A stretch of DNA of 64,000 nt from Hedera helix (Eukaryota > Streptophyta > Magnoliopsida > Apiales > Araliaceae), in contig OX359274.1 of the NCBI GenBank assembly GCA_947179155.2, positions 42,006,564-42,070,563 on the forward strand, in the 5' to 3' direction. Positions 47,111-59,112 of this stretch are shown one piece after another. Position numbers and translations under genes: made by a program. The notes below the pieces were generated by a model. It was not told the DNA's origin and searched no databases. It saw only the letters and a list, made by a program, of their open reading frames with translations. Numbering within the stretch: the first letter of the stretch is position 1; each line of letters starts with the position of its first letter.

Positions 47111-49584
47111 ACATTAGGCTTCATGGCCCACAGCCTGCGGAATGAAATTTATTACTACAATAGTCTTCAATCTCATCAAAATCATTTGATGGTAAAACAA
47201 TACTCCTCGTTGAGTTGAGGGTAAATTTCATGGGGTAGGGATCACCCAAAACAAAGCATACCTAGTTCAACACAGCAGAGAATCAACATATATCCTTGCT
47301 ATTTAAACTACATACAAACATGACTATTAGGAATTTTTACAAGGACAATCAATGATAACTTGTTTTCAAAATTTCCAGGCTTCTTAATTCCCACTGCCCA
47401 CCAAGAGCTCATTCTCTAAAATCTTTCTCCCCTGTGTATCTATCTGCATCAGAAGAATACGTAATTATATTAATTCGCGTTAAAACAAATCTGGATTAAA
47501 GAAAGACTAACCATAGATGAAGTATATGAGAGTTCATCAACGAAAAACAATTAGGAGTTTGCCAAAAAAACATACTGTGAATGGGTTCTATACAAGTAAC
47601 AGACTAATAACCTCAGCAGTTGGCGCAGTAGTTTAAATAACGTTTTGAGATGAGTCGTAGATCAGGATATTTTGGGATTAAATTTCATTTGTAATAATTG
47701 TTAAGATAGAAATACTAATGAAGCCATAAATCTTAGAAGAATTAATCCAGACGGAAGAGATTAATTTGACTGTTATTAAAAAACTCCATATTATAAAAAT
47801 AATAAAAAATAGTAATACACTAATAAAGGTCAGTCAATTAGAATGTCATTGTCAAACCGGAATTAAACTTATTACCAAGTTCTTGCCTAATTGGGCAGTT
47901 TGGTTGGTACCTATCATCATTCAGTCAAATACAATCTACCATGCATGTATTAAAGTGAGACCTACTCCGGCTAGGTCTGTCTCATCAAAGTTAAGAGATG
48001 ATATGGAAAGGGAACTCATGAAGTTCACACAGTAATTTAAATGACGTCTAGATGAGTTGTAGATTTAAATATTTTGGGATTGAACTATATTTACAATAAT
48101 TGTTAAAATAAAAATGTTAATAGAGTCATGAATTTTAAAAAAGTTGGTTCAGATTGAAGAAATTAATTTAATTGTGATTAAAAAAATTTATATTAAAAAA
48201 AAAAGAAAAAAGAAAAAGTAATAGACTAATAAAGTTTCAATTAGAATGTCATTGTCAAACCAGAATTAAACTTATTACCAAGTAATTGCCTAATTGGGCA
48301 GTTTGGTGGGTACCTATAATCATTCAGTCAAAAACAGTCTGCCATGCATGTATTAAAGTGGGACCTACTCCAGCTTGGTCTGTCTCATCTAAGTTAAGAG
48401 ACTGCCTCATCAAAGTTAAGGGATAGTTTTGTTACATAAATTAAACACGGTAAAAAAAATGAAATTAATTGTTACTTAATTTATGTATAGTCACTTTAAA
48501 TAAGGAGTAATTTTAAATTTTACTTAAAATTTTTACCATACAAATACAAAGAGTATGCACAACGGTTCAAACGAAGACGTATCTGAAATTGTTCTTTATG
48601 TATGAGCACTATATTAATGAGACGAACAATAAATTAGCAATAAAAAAAAAAAAAAGAACAATACCGATATAATATTCATAACTATCATCACAAACTCATA
48701 ATATTGTATTTGAATTGTTTTCAGCTGAGTGAATAAGCTTAAGTTCCATGTTTCCATCCCAAAAGATCAGGCTCAAGACGTAGGGATCATCTTGAATCTG
48801 ATAAGTTATTTATTCTAAATTATAAAATAAATATTAATTATTTAGTTTATATAAATATAATTTTAAATATTATAAATTATTTAAAAATTATTATTAATTA
48901 TAAAATTTAAATAAATTATATTAATTTTAATTTTAAAAATATTTTAAATTAATTTTTAAATAATAAATATTAATCTTATAATTCGTAAAAAAATATATGT
49001 TATGTGACCAAAACGCTTCGAATACTATTAAGACTGTTGGAATAAAATAATAGAAAAGTTTACATGGTAAATGTGATCGTTAAAGCCTCCATTATTATAT
49101 ATATATATATATATAATGTCATAGTTCAAAAGGTGCATCAGAAATTTCAAGAGTTTTAAATTCTGAATGGGTGGTGCTAAGTGAAAGTTTTGTTAGTGGG
49201 GCTACAAGCCTATCAATACTACTGCCTCTAGTCAATGTATCCAATAATTAATTTTGTACAGTTTATACCTCCTCATCTTACCTTCTGTATTTCAAAAACC
49301 AACTCTAATTACTCGACAGAGTCACAGACTGCTTGGTTCTGCTTGCATTAAGATCCAGATCTAATCAACTAAAGGTTATCTATATTTAATTATATATATG
49401 ACCTACTTGCAGAGGCGGATCTATGTGCAGCTAGTGTAGCAATTTTTCCCACACTAGAATTTTGTTTTGTTTTTTTTCTTTTCATTTTAGTATATTTACA
49501 AAATTAACATACTTAAAATAAAATAAATTATCTAAAAAAAGATAATTATTTCACGGTCAACACATAATTTACTAAATAGTTTAA
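47111..49584. other. Upstream region of gene F, no gene; tandem duplication
   Basis: 47627-48028 and 48029-48425 are diverged tandem copies of about 400 bp (cagta.tttaaat.acgt, ttagaatgtcattgtcaaac, tgcatgtattaaagtg). They are also related to 14780-14900. 48420-48990 matches 10190-10930 and 13240-13660. A (TA)n run lies at 49089-49116. Confidence 0.65.
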
Positions 49585-49811
49585 GGATTCGCTTAATGTG
49601 TGCCCTAAGGGCACACATTAAGCGCGAAAAACAAGAAATGAGACTCGCTAAAAATTATTTCTTTATATAGTTGCACTGAATTCAATACATGAGATCCACT
49701 AGTATATTATTTTTTTATACATTGAATTCAGTGCGCCTACATAAATAAATAATATTATACATCGTTCTCTGTACTTAGTGTGTGCCCTAAGGACACACAT
49801 TAAGAAAATCT
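49585..49811. mobile_element. Mutator-like MITE with palindromic ends, 227 bp
   Basis: It is flanked by a 9-bp duplication atagtttaa (49576-49584 and 49812-49820). Terminal inverted repeats of about 22 bp start ggattcgcttaatgtgtg and, from the other end, agattttcttaatgtgtg. Each end is itself a palindrome: 49591-49621 is cttaatgtgtgccct-a-agggcacacattaag, and the right end near 49775-49805 has the same plan. The interior holds a second inverted pair (gcactgaattcaat/attgaattcagtgc). There is no coding capacity. Confidence 0.85.
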
Positions 49812-50066
49812 ATAGTTTAATACTCAAAAGTTTATTGAGAAGAATAGACATATTTAATTATTTTTTGGTTTATTTATTGCAAAATTAACGTCTGAGAAAT
49901 AAAGCCAACTTGTGCGATGCTGGGAAATATCAAGATGAGTTCCTTTCTTCTTGTAAGTTAGTGTCTAGAATCTTGGGAAGTAAAAGCACTTTCTACAAGT
50001 AACATGATTATAGATATTGAATTTTAGCCTACTGTAGTCCTCTGCGCTTCTTGTTGTCTTCCAAAA
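49812..50066 (+). promoter_or_regulatory. Leader and proximal upstream region of gene F
   Basis: 49900-49965 (aagccaacttgtgcgatgct, gatgagttcctttcttcttg) is conserved in front of B and D and so marks the ancestral leader. It contains a short upstream open frame (ATG at 49936) and a donor-like cttgtaagt, so a 5' UTR intron ending before 50067 is possible. No core promoter is assigned. Confidence 0.4.
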
Positions 50067-53000
50067 ATGAGTGCAATAGGAGTATTCCAGTACTCAATAC
50101 ACATACTAGCTGTGTTTCTCTTGTTCCTTACTCTAACCATCCCCACCCTGATTGCTACCGTAAGTGGAAACGAAATAGATCGTCTTGCCTTGCTGGCCTT
50201 CAAATCAAAGATTACTCATGATCCTCAAGGGGCTTTCAGATCATGGAATAACTCTCTCCATTTCTGCAACTGGGAAGGCATTATATGCAGCCACCCGCAC
50301 AGAAGAGTCACCACATTAGACCTTTCATCCAAAGGCTTGGTGGGTTCCCTGTCTCCTAGTATAGGGAACTTGAGCTTCCTTCAGGAGATCATACTGTCCA
50401 ACAACACCCTTCAAGGTATAATTCCTCAAGAATTAGGCCATCTTTTCAGGCTAAAAGTTTTAAGCTTGAAATATAACCACCTTGAGGGTGAAATTCCAAA
50501 AAATATATCCCACTGTTCCAACCTCATTCAACTTTCTTTAGCTAACAACAAGCTAATGGGGAAGCTTCCAATCGAGCTGGCATCTTTATCCAAGCTGCAA
50601 GAACTTGTACTTGATTTTAACAACTTCACTGGAGAGATCCCAACATTTATTGGGAACTTTACATCACTCCGAGTTCTATCAGCATCAGAAAATGCTTTTG
50701 GCAATGTATCTGTAGATTTTGGAAGCTTACAGCATCTTCAAAAATTATGTCTGGCGAGTAATAATCTGGGAAGTGGGGAACAGGGTGACTTGAGTTTTCT
50801 TGGCTCGCTAGCCAACTGTAGCAGTTTAAGAACATTGGAACTAGGGGCCAATAACTTTAGAGGATCACTGCCCCATTCTATTTCCAATCTCTCTGCTGAA
50901 TTAACAAGGATAAACTTGGCAGGAAATCAGATTTCTGGAAGCATCCCTTCTGAAATATGTAAATTCATTAACTTGATATTTTTAGATTTTGGTGATAACA
51001 AATTCACAGGCATTATTCCCTCTGAAATTGTTATGCTTGTGAAGTTGCAACGGGTAGTTCTTTCTAACAACAGACTTGTAGGGAAAAGATTCCGGCCTCC
51101 ATAGGAAACCTATCCATGTTGGACCAACTTCAGTTTGACAATAATAAATTAGAGGGAACTATTCCTCCAAGTTTTGGAAATTGTCAAATGTTGGTTCTAT
51201 TAGATTTGTCTCAAAATAATCTAACTGGAGCTATCCCCAACAAACTTTTTGATGCTTTAGCTTTTTCAATTATGCTAAACCTTTCTCGAAACCATTTGGT
51301 TGGACCACTACCAGCGGATGTTGGACGCTTGAAAACCCTGGGTAAATTTGATGTCTCTGAAAATCAGTTGTCTGGAGAGATTCCAAGGGAGATTGGTGGT
51401 TGCACTGGCCTCGAAAAGCTATACATCCAAGGGAACTTCATTCAGGGCCCCATTCCTGATTCAATGAATGAGTTAAAAGGTATGCAAAATTTTGATCTTT
51501 CTCGAAATAACTTCTCTGGTGAAATCCCTGATTTCTTGGAAACCTTGTCCTTGAAATATTTAAATTTAAGCTGGAATGATTTTGAGGGTGAAGTACCAGT
51601 AATTGGAGTATATGCAAATTTCAGTGCATTCTCAGTAGTAGGGAATAAAAGGCTTTGTGGAGGCATACCTGACCTACAGCTTCCAGGATGTAGTATTGAG
51701 GGATCACATAAACAGAAAATGTCTCGTGCACAGTTAATAATTTCCATAGTTTCTACTCTTTTAGTTTTTACCATGGTTTCTTCATTCTATTATTTTTGCC
51801 GGAGAAAAAAACCATTGGTATTACTCTTAAAAGTGTCATATGACGATCTTCATAAAGCAACTAATGGATTCTCATTGACCAACTTAGTCAGTGTGAGTGA
51901 TTCTGGCGCAGTGTATAAAGGAACATTTGATAGAACATGTGACCATTTCAGATTTGGGTATGATGGAATATTTGATGGAGATGCAATAGTTGTTGCAATA
52001 AAAGTATTAAAACCTCAGTTTAGAGGATCACCCAATAGAGTCTTCACTGAGTTTGAAGACTTCAGGTATTTTGACCACAGAAACCTTGTTAAGCTTATAA
52101 CTACATGCTCAAGTGTAGATCACAAGGGTCAAGATTTTATAGCAATTGTTTATGAGTTCATGCAGCATGAGAGTTTAGGGAGTTGGCTGCATTCAACTCA
52201 AGAAGCATATCAAGATGGGCAGAACAAGCCTCATATACTCGACGTTCATACCAGAATTAATATAGCGATTGACGTGGCTTGTGCACTTGATTATCTTCAT
52301 AATCAATATAGATATCCCATCATACACTGTAATCTAAAGCCAAGCAACATTTTGCTAGGCAGTGACATGGCTGCACGTATCACAGATGTTGGACTGGCAA
52401 AGTTACTTCCTGTATCCCCATATTTAGTTCGAAGCAGCTCAGTCGGAGTACAAGGAAGCATTGGATATGTAGGTCCAGGTAAATATACTCTAAGACTTGA
52501 TACATAACATTAATAACTGTTTGGTTTCTTCCGGGATTGAACATATAAGACTCACTCGCACACATATCTAGTTCTACAACATTTTTTAATTATTTATCAG
52601 TTTTTGTAATGACCTCATATTTTTTTACTACCTTCAGCTTGCAGTAATTGTCAAAATTATGTTTTACTTTTTGAGGTGAAAAAGTTAATTAGATGATTAC
52701 TTTTATTTCCATGTAGATTGAATTTTGTCCAAATAGTGTTTTTTTTTTGTCAATCAATTTTAGTGCATATGTAACACCTAGTCCCATATCATAACATGTG
52801 GGATGTGCTGAACTATATAATACCTCAACTTTACAAAGGAGTAACTATAAGTTATCATGATTGAGTGGGACTATAGTGAGGCAAGTTGAACGACTAGTGC
52901 TCTTCGGCATATATTTATTGTACAATATAATTATAATTTTGAAAAAAAAATAATTTTTGATTTGATTGATATATGATTTAAAGTTTGTTGACTGGTGTTT

Positions 53001-54975
53001 GTGTTTATTTTTGAAAAATAATAGTCTTTTTTAACAACCTATACTATTACATTTCAATCCTAGGGGTGTAGGAGGAAACTAGGGAGAGGCTGGGAGGGGA
53101 ACTATTGGGAACCTAGTGGAAACTTACTTTTGCTATGAAGTGCCTTGCTAATTTTGGAGTCAGATTAATTTGAACATATACGATCATGCACAGTAAAATA
53201 AGAAGTCTTTCTTGTAACACCTTAGTCCCACATCGGTTAATGTAGGATATTTGGATGTGTATATAAGAACTCAAGTTGTTATCATTAATACCTTCAGTCA
53301 TGACATTTTGGGTGAGTCTGTGGTGGGCTAAGATGACCCAAACAAATATTGTTGTGTATTTAAGTGGGGGAGGTTAATGTATATAAGGACCCAAGTTGCT
53401 ATCGACCCAAATTTTACAAGTTTCGATTTTTCGATTTTTGGTCTGATTTATTAACGGTTTGGTTTGGTGCTGTCGGTTTTTCGATTATTTTCGGTTTTGT
53501 GTGCACTCCTACTAAAAAATATAATAGTTTTTGATTTGATAGATACATAATTCATATTTTGTTGATCTTGGAGTGAAAGGTGCAAACATTTTCAAGAGTT
53601 TGTGTTTATTTTGAAAAAACATGCTGGTTCACAAACTAGACACCCTAATTAAGGATGTAATCCGGCCGTTGGTTATCAATAAACACAATTTAACGATGGA
53701 TGAGTTGATGTCCTTTTTAATGTTTCAGTTGTTATAGGTAAAGACTGATTCGACTTAATTCAAAAAATAATGTTCCGTAAGTTTGTACTTCCGAGATGAA
53801 TTAAGATTTCTTGTATTTCTACATACAAGGAGGGGATCCTGCACTATTTTTATATACGTTTATGTGAGATAGTGAAGTCGATTTGCCGCAACCATCTTTT
53901 GGGTGAATCACATAAATTTCATTTCTTGTCTAATTATTTTTCTTTCGCCCTCTCTATTTTATTGTTCTATCTTTACTATTGTTTTTGTTGGGTTGTTATT
54001 AGCTAACACCTATATGACTTTCTTGTGTTGTATTTAGGAAGTTTAGCTTCATAGAAAGTTTTGTTGCAAATGCTTACTGCAATAGCAAGTTCAAATACAG
54101 TAGCGGTTATTTGATTATGATTCTAGACCATAATGGTGGATAAGTTTATGCCCTTCAAAGTTCAAAGTGTATTTAAAAGCTTATAAGAAACATAGGAATC
54201 AGCCATTTAGATTTTACCGAATTCAATCTTTTTGGGTTCAATTTTTCTCGCCTTCCTCCTGTTCTACTTCTTCCTTGGTGTTTCAAAGATTTAAGTTAGT
54301 CTAGGCTTTTCACTTTTAGAGCAAAACAATGAATTGAATACAAAAGTAAGTTGCTATACCCTAGCAATAATTTGTAAAGTTCCCTATTACATATTGGTGT
54401 GATTGTAAATTTTGATTAATTTGTCAATCTAATTTCTTCTATAGGTTGTTTTCCTTATTTTCTAGCCATTGTTTTTTACATGCACATCAACAACAATTAC
54501 TTTCTGGCAATTCATCCTAAATTTCTTCATTCTGAAATGTTCAGAGTATGGTCTAAGAAACATAGTGTCAACCAAGGGGGATGTCTACAGCTATGGAATC
54601 CTTTTATTGGAGATGCTGACAGGGAAGAAGCCTACAGATCCTATGTTTCATGGAGATCTTCACCTTCACAACTTTGTTTCGAATGCCTTGCCTGACCGTG
54701 TAATGGATATTATTGACCCAGTTATTCTACCAGAATTGAAGGATGATGCAGCACAAATGAGCGATGCTAATATCATATCTGCAAATAAAGAGAGTGGCTA
54801 CAAAATGAAGGGCCTGATTATAATGTTCAATATTGGTGTCAAATGCACCATGGAGTCGCCACAATTTCGACCACACATTATTGACGTATTAAGCGTGCTA
54901 GAAACAGTTAGGACCATCTTTGAGGTTATTCAACTGCATTCTACCTTACCTTCAAGAGATTTCAACGTTCACTAG
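50067..54975 (+). CDS. Gene F: LRR-XII receptor-like (pseudo)kinase with one frameshift
   Basis: Exon 1 is 50067-52478 and exon 2 is 54545-54975 (or to 54924 if spliced onward). It has a signal peptide (residues 1-34), an LRR N-cap (LALLAFKSKITHDPQ..CNWEGIIC), about 17 LRRs of the xxLxLxxNxLxGxIPxxIG type, a C-cap with LCGGIP..C, and a TM (IISIVSTLLVFTMVSSFYYF). In LRR 11 two extra A's at 51084-51088 shift the frame and give a TAG at 51102; the correct frame resumes at once (IPASIGNLSMLDQL). The kinase domain has a decayed glycine loop (SVSDSGAVYKG), VAIKVL, HCNLKPSN (catalytic Asp to Asn) and DVG for DFG. The 2066-bp intron (CCAG|GTAAAT ... TTCAG|AGTATGG) is in the family position. It is likely a plasma-membrane pattern receptor whose kinase is a pseudokinase. 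The frameshift could be a real null allele or an assembly error. Confidence 0.85.
52765..52910 (+). mobile_element. Degenerate TRIM-like fragment in intron of F
   Basis: taacacctagtcccatatca, catgtgggatgtgctgaac and gagtgggactatagtgaggc match the same intron position in B and H, and the fuller element at 53214. Confidence 0.5.
53040..54120. mobile_element. Insertion in intron of F, includes TRIM-like and MITE fragments
   Basis: The intron of B jumps from ataatagtcttttctaac straight to cgtaatggaggatag, whereas here about 1.1 kb intervenes. 53214-53400 begins TGTAACACCTTAGTCCCACATCGG with a TATATAAG box shortly after. A shorter repeat of its end lies at 53372 (ggttaatgtatataaggacc). About 53415-53515 is the GTGTGCA-ended MITE-like fragment. 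The rest is unassigned. Confidence 0.5.
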
Positions 54976-55068
54976 TTCCTTGATGTTAATTTTCACTATG
55001 CACACACAATCTTCATATATCAGCTTAATCTATTTGAACTTTTAAGAAGATTAAATGCATTTTTGCAG
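54925..55068 (+). other. Candidate 144-nt intron joining F to the linker
   Basis: Donor TTTGAG|GTTATT in phase 0 and acceptor GCATTTTTGCAG|GGC. It removes the F stop codon (54973-54975). Same length as in the B and D units. Confidence 0.5.
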
Positions 55069-58000
55069 GGCAAGAAAGGCCTTGTAGAGCCATACTTGAA
55101 CAACATGTCCCAAGCTAAATCTTTGACGGCTAGGAAACCCATAAAATTTATCACGCAAAGGTAAAACTTTTCATAGTTCCTATGCATTTGGTTTTAAACA
55201 TGGTTTCTTTATTTTTTTTATTTTTTTTTTTGCCTTTGAAGGAGAGAAAAGGAGAAGCCAAATTCATATTCGAGATCAATATCAATGTTACCATCCTTCA
55301 ACGTGTCATATAAGGAACTCCATAAAGCAACTAATGGATTCTCATTGGCTAACTTAGTCGGTGCAGGCGGTTTTGGCTCGGTGTATAAAGGAATACTTGA
55401 TCAAGCATATGCTCATTTCGACTTGCCATATAATGGGACAAGTGATGGGAATAGAACGGTTATTGCAGTCAAAGTATTCAACCTTCAGCGTAAAAGTGCA
55501 GTGACCAGTTTTACCAGTGAGTGCACAATCTTGAGAAACATTTCCCACAAAAACCTTGTTAAGATAATAACTACATGCACAAGTGTAGATGAGGAGGGTC
55601 ACGATTTTCGAGCTATTGTTTATGAGTTCATGGAGCATGGGAGTTTAGAGAGGTGGCTGCATTCAGCAAAAAAAAAATATCATGATGGACTCAACAAGCC
55701 TCGAATACTGAACCTTGATACCAGAATTAACATAGCAATTGAACTGGCTAGTGCACTCAATTATCTTCATCATCAATGCGAACAACCCATAATTCATTGT
55801 GATCTAAAGCCAAGCAACATTTTGCTAGACAGGGACATGATGGCATGTGTCGCAGATTTTGGACTGGCAACGTTTCTTCCTAAATCCCCAAATTCAGGTC
55901 AAAGCAGCTTAATCTCATCACGAGGAACCACTGGATATATACCTCCTGGTAAAAAAATAGTGCAAGACTTTTTTCACATAAGATCTCGAAGTATTTGGTT
56001 TCTTGTCGAATTGAGCTTATATATAGACTTGACAGAGTACAGAATTTTGATATCTAACGACTAAAACTAAGCTCCAGAGTCTCTCACATCCCAATCTAGT
56101 AGTACAGCAAAATTTCATTCATTGAGTTATTTATTAGTACTAGTATATGCCTCATATTTATTACTAACCCCGTCTTGCAATAAAATTCACGATTATGTTT
56201 CATTTTGAGGTGAAATTTGTCAGGACCTTAGGGTTTGCTGACTAATTTTAGGACAATTGATAGAAGCATTTTCAGGATTAGAGTACGAGGGAGAGAGAAA
56301 TGGGCAAAATTGTGAAGTGACTAATTGGGGAAGAAGAAACAGACAGGGAGCCTTTTAATTCTCAAATTTCATTAATCAAAATACTGGTACAAAAGTGACT
56401 TCACTGAATACTATTAATAGGAGATTCCCTATAGGTTTCTACTAACTTGCTCCCTTTATCCTACACCATTCCTAACTGACAAACTACTCACACGGTCCAT
56501 GCAATTTCTTGAAGCTACTAAGTAGTTTGATTTATCCAAAATAGTTTGGAATTATGAATTCTCCTTCCATTGGCCCGGTTGCCGTACTTGACCGGCAATT
56601 GTTGTGCTCAAGAGCAAATGTTTATCTTTTCCCTCCTTAGAAACAATGACTGGATTTGCCAGTTTTATAATTATATCAATTGTTCTAGATGTCATTGAAC
56701 AATGAGATACTTTTTATTTGCATTTTATTTCATCTCCTAGGTACACTTGTCATTTCCAATGCATCCGATATAACTGATTGTGCTAGGGTTTTTAAGCACC
56801 CACAAAGAAATTTTGACTGAATTTTCTGTAGCACCTCCAGCAAAGTACTCCACGGAGTTTAGAGGTAGAGTCACACTCCCAAGGAAGAGTAATTGAGGAG
56901 TCAAAGGATTCCATGATGTCCTAAGAACATAGTAAGTTCTTCCTTAGAGAGCAAAGTCATATGAAAATCCACTCTGTGATGCTCCAAGTCTTCATTCTTT
57001 TTCATTTTATTCTTCTTCTCGTCTTCTGTCTCTTTCCTTCTCAGCATAGTAGAAATTCAAATAAAATCCCTTTTCTCCATTTCCATGGTTCCTTCTATAA
57101 CTCTCTTCAAAAGGGTTTGCAAATTCATTATCACTTCCTGAGGATCTTTGTTTTAACATCCCAGTGAAGCTACTCGTGAACCTCTCCATTTCCTCCTCCA
57201 TCAATTGGAAGTTCTTATTAGCAAATTCAATGAAATTAGCGAAATCCTGCTGTAGTATTTATTTGGAGTTTGAATTTGAGGTTCCACATGTTTAGGATCT
57301 CTATAGAACCTTCTTGTATCAAGATTATTTTCCCACATGTGCAGATCTCTTTCTCCCCTTTGACCAAATTGGATAACAAACTCCTCTTCAAGGGACTTTT
57401 GTCTCAATATGTCAGCAATGTTGCTTATAAACCAATCCTTTCATCAACTTTTTGCAGCCTTTCATTGGCGACTTTTCCGTAGCAAATGAATTCTTACTGG
57501 AACAAGTGGTTAGAGTGAATTTGAGGCCACAGCCATGACAAAAATGAAAATGAGACTCAGAACTATTGAGTCTCATTTTTAAAGAAATAGCAAGCTAGTA
57601 GCTATACCCACGTAATTTACAGAGTAAAGGACCATACCACAAAATTAGACTTGGCAACGACTTGCAATGCCTAGCTGCCAAGGCACACCTTAGCAGCTGC
57701 ACCCAAGTCGACCTCTCGCCATGCTCTTTGCTCAATGCCTGGACCGCCTAGGCGACGCCATGACAACTCTGATTGTAAGAGTGGGAAACGTAAGAGAAGA
57801 ACTAGAAGAAGTGAGAAAGCAGAACTGGATTGAAAAGTAAAGAAGGATACAAGAGAAAAGATGAGTTCCAAGGGCATCGTTGAAGCTCTGATAAAAATGT
57901 TTAGGACCCTAGAGTTCCCTACCTATTTTAGAACAATTGAAGATAAAATGTGGTTGAATTGAGAGAAATAGATATCAGAATTAGAGGAGGGAGATAGAAA

Positions 58001-58786
58001 TGGAAAAAAATAAGAAGTTAAAGTGTGACTTTTAACTGGATATTTATAGGAGATTCCTTAGGATTTCTACTAACTTTCACCCTTCATAACTGACATACCA
58101 CTCACATGGCCCATGTTATTTCTAGAAGGTACCGACTAAGACATGACAAAAACGATGGTGAAAATAACTCTAAACAGTTGTATTTATTTCCAAATTGATT
58201 GAATTCTGACCATAAAAGTATTAGGAACAAAATACAGTTCTTTTAAGGAACAAATGCCAAAACTTTGTGTTATTTTTGTGTAAATTGTGGCAATTATTGC
58301 ATGACATGTACTTTTGAAGTTCTATTTTTCTCTTGATTAAATGAAGTATTTTGCGGGTAAGTCATCCCTAACTTTCTACGTTTTGAGATTTTCTTGGATA
58401 CAGAGTATGGTCTAGGAAACATGGTGTCAACCAAGGGGGATGTCTACAGTTTTGGAATCCTCTTATTGGAGATGTTGACAGGGAAGAGGCCTACTCACCG
58501 TATGTTTCATGGAGGTATTAACCTTCACAACTTTGCTTGGATGGCCTTGCCTGACCGTATAATGGACATTACTGACTCCGCGATTAAGAGAATGGTATCT
58601 GAAGATGAAGATCATAGCAACCAATTGAGGGAGTGTCTGACTAAAATGTTCAATATTGGCGTGACATGCTCCAAGCCGTCACCGCAAGCCAGACCAGACA
58701 TATGTGATATATTACGTGAGCTGAAATCACTTGTGGACATCTTTAAGGAAATAAAATTGCAGCCAACCACACCTTTGAAAGATTGA
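55069..58786 (+). CDS. Gene G: second kinase (active type) with linker exon
   Basis: The candidate exons are 55069-55160 (linker, VEPYLNNMSQAKSLTA), 55242-55948 and 58404-58786, total 1182 nt open. The 81-nt intron 55161-55241 (CAAAG|GTAAAA ... CCTTTGAAG|GAG) with a T-rich tract joins FITQR to REKEKPNSYSRS; unspliced, a TGA blocks the frame. The kinase has GAGGFGSVYKG, VIAVKVF, HCDLKPSNILLD and VADFGLA, so it is predicted catalytic and non-RD. The 2455-bp intron restores PPEYG, and the C-lobe ends LQPTTPLKD. Joined to F it would give a protein of about 1,323 aa (LRR-TM-pseudokinase-kinase). Alone, it could start at the Met at 55285 and would be a soluble kinase lacking the family's membrane parts. 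Confidence 0.72.
56217..58142 (-). mobile_element. Non-autonomous LTR element in the intron of G (third copy)
   Basis: It is collinear with 19016-21615 but shortened by an internal deletion near 56600-56720. The right LTR is about 57896-58142, with gaagctctgata (57880) beside it. The interior minus-strand relics are the best preserved of the three: SLEEEFVIQFGQRGERDLHM (57390 downward) and EEEMERFTSSFTGMLKQRSS (57200 downward). The protein family was not recognised. Confidence 0.6.
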
Positions 58787-59112
58787 AATGTTCACTAGTC
58801 CCTCGTGTTAATCTGGACTATGCACAACAATCTCCATACATCAGCAATATCTATATTCTAAAAAAACAAAAACAGAGATTAAATGCTTTTTGCAGGATAG
58901 GAAAGGCTTGTTTTTTGAGTATGGAATACATCGCAGGCAATGAAGGTTCAGTAGCAGAGGTTCTTTACTTGAACATACCCACTACATAGAGATATTATAT
59001 TATTATACTAAGCTTCTTCTTTATGATCAAAAAACAAGTTCAGTCGCCGGAAATCTATTTTTGAAAATTACTTAAAAATGGATTTTAATAGCCTGATGAA
59101 TTTCTGTTAATT

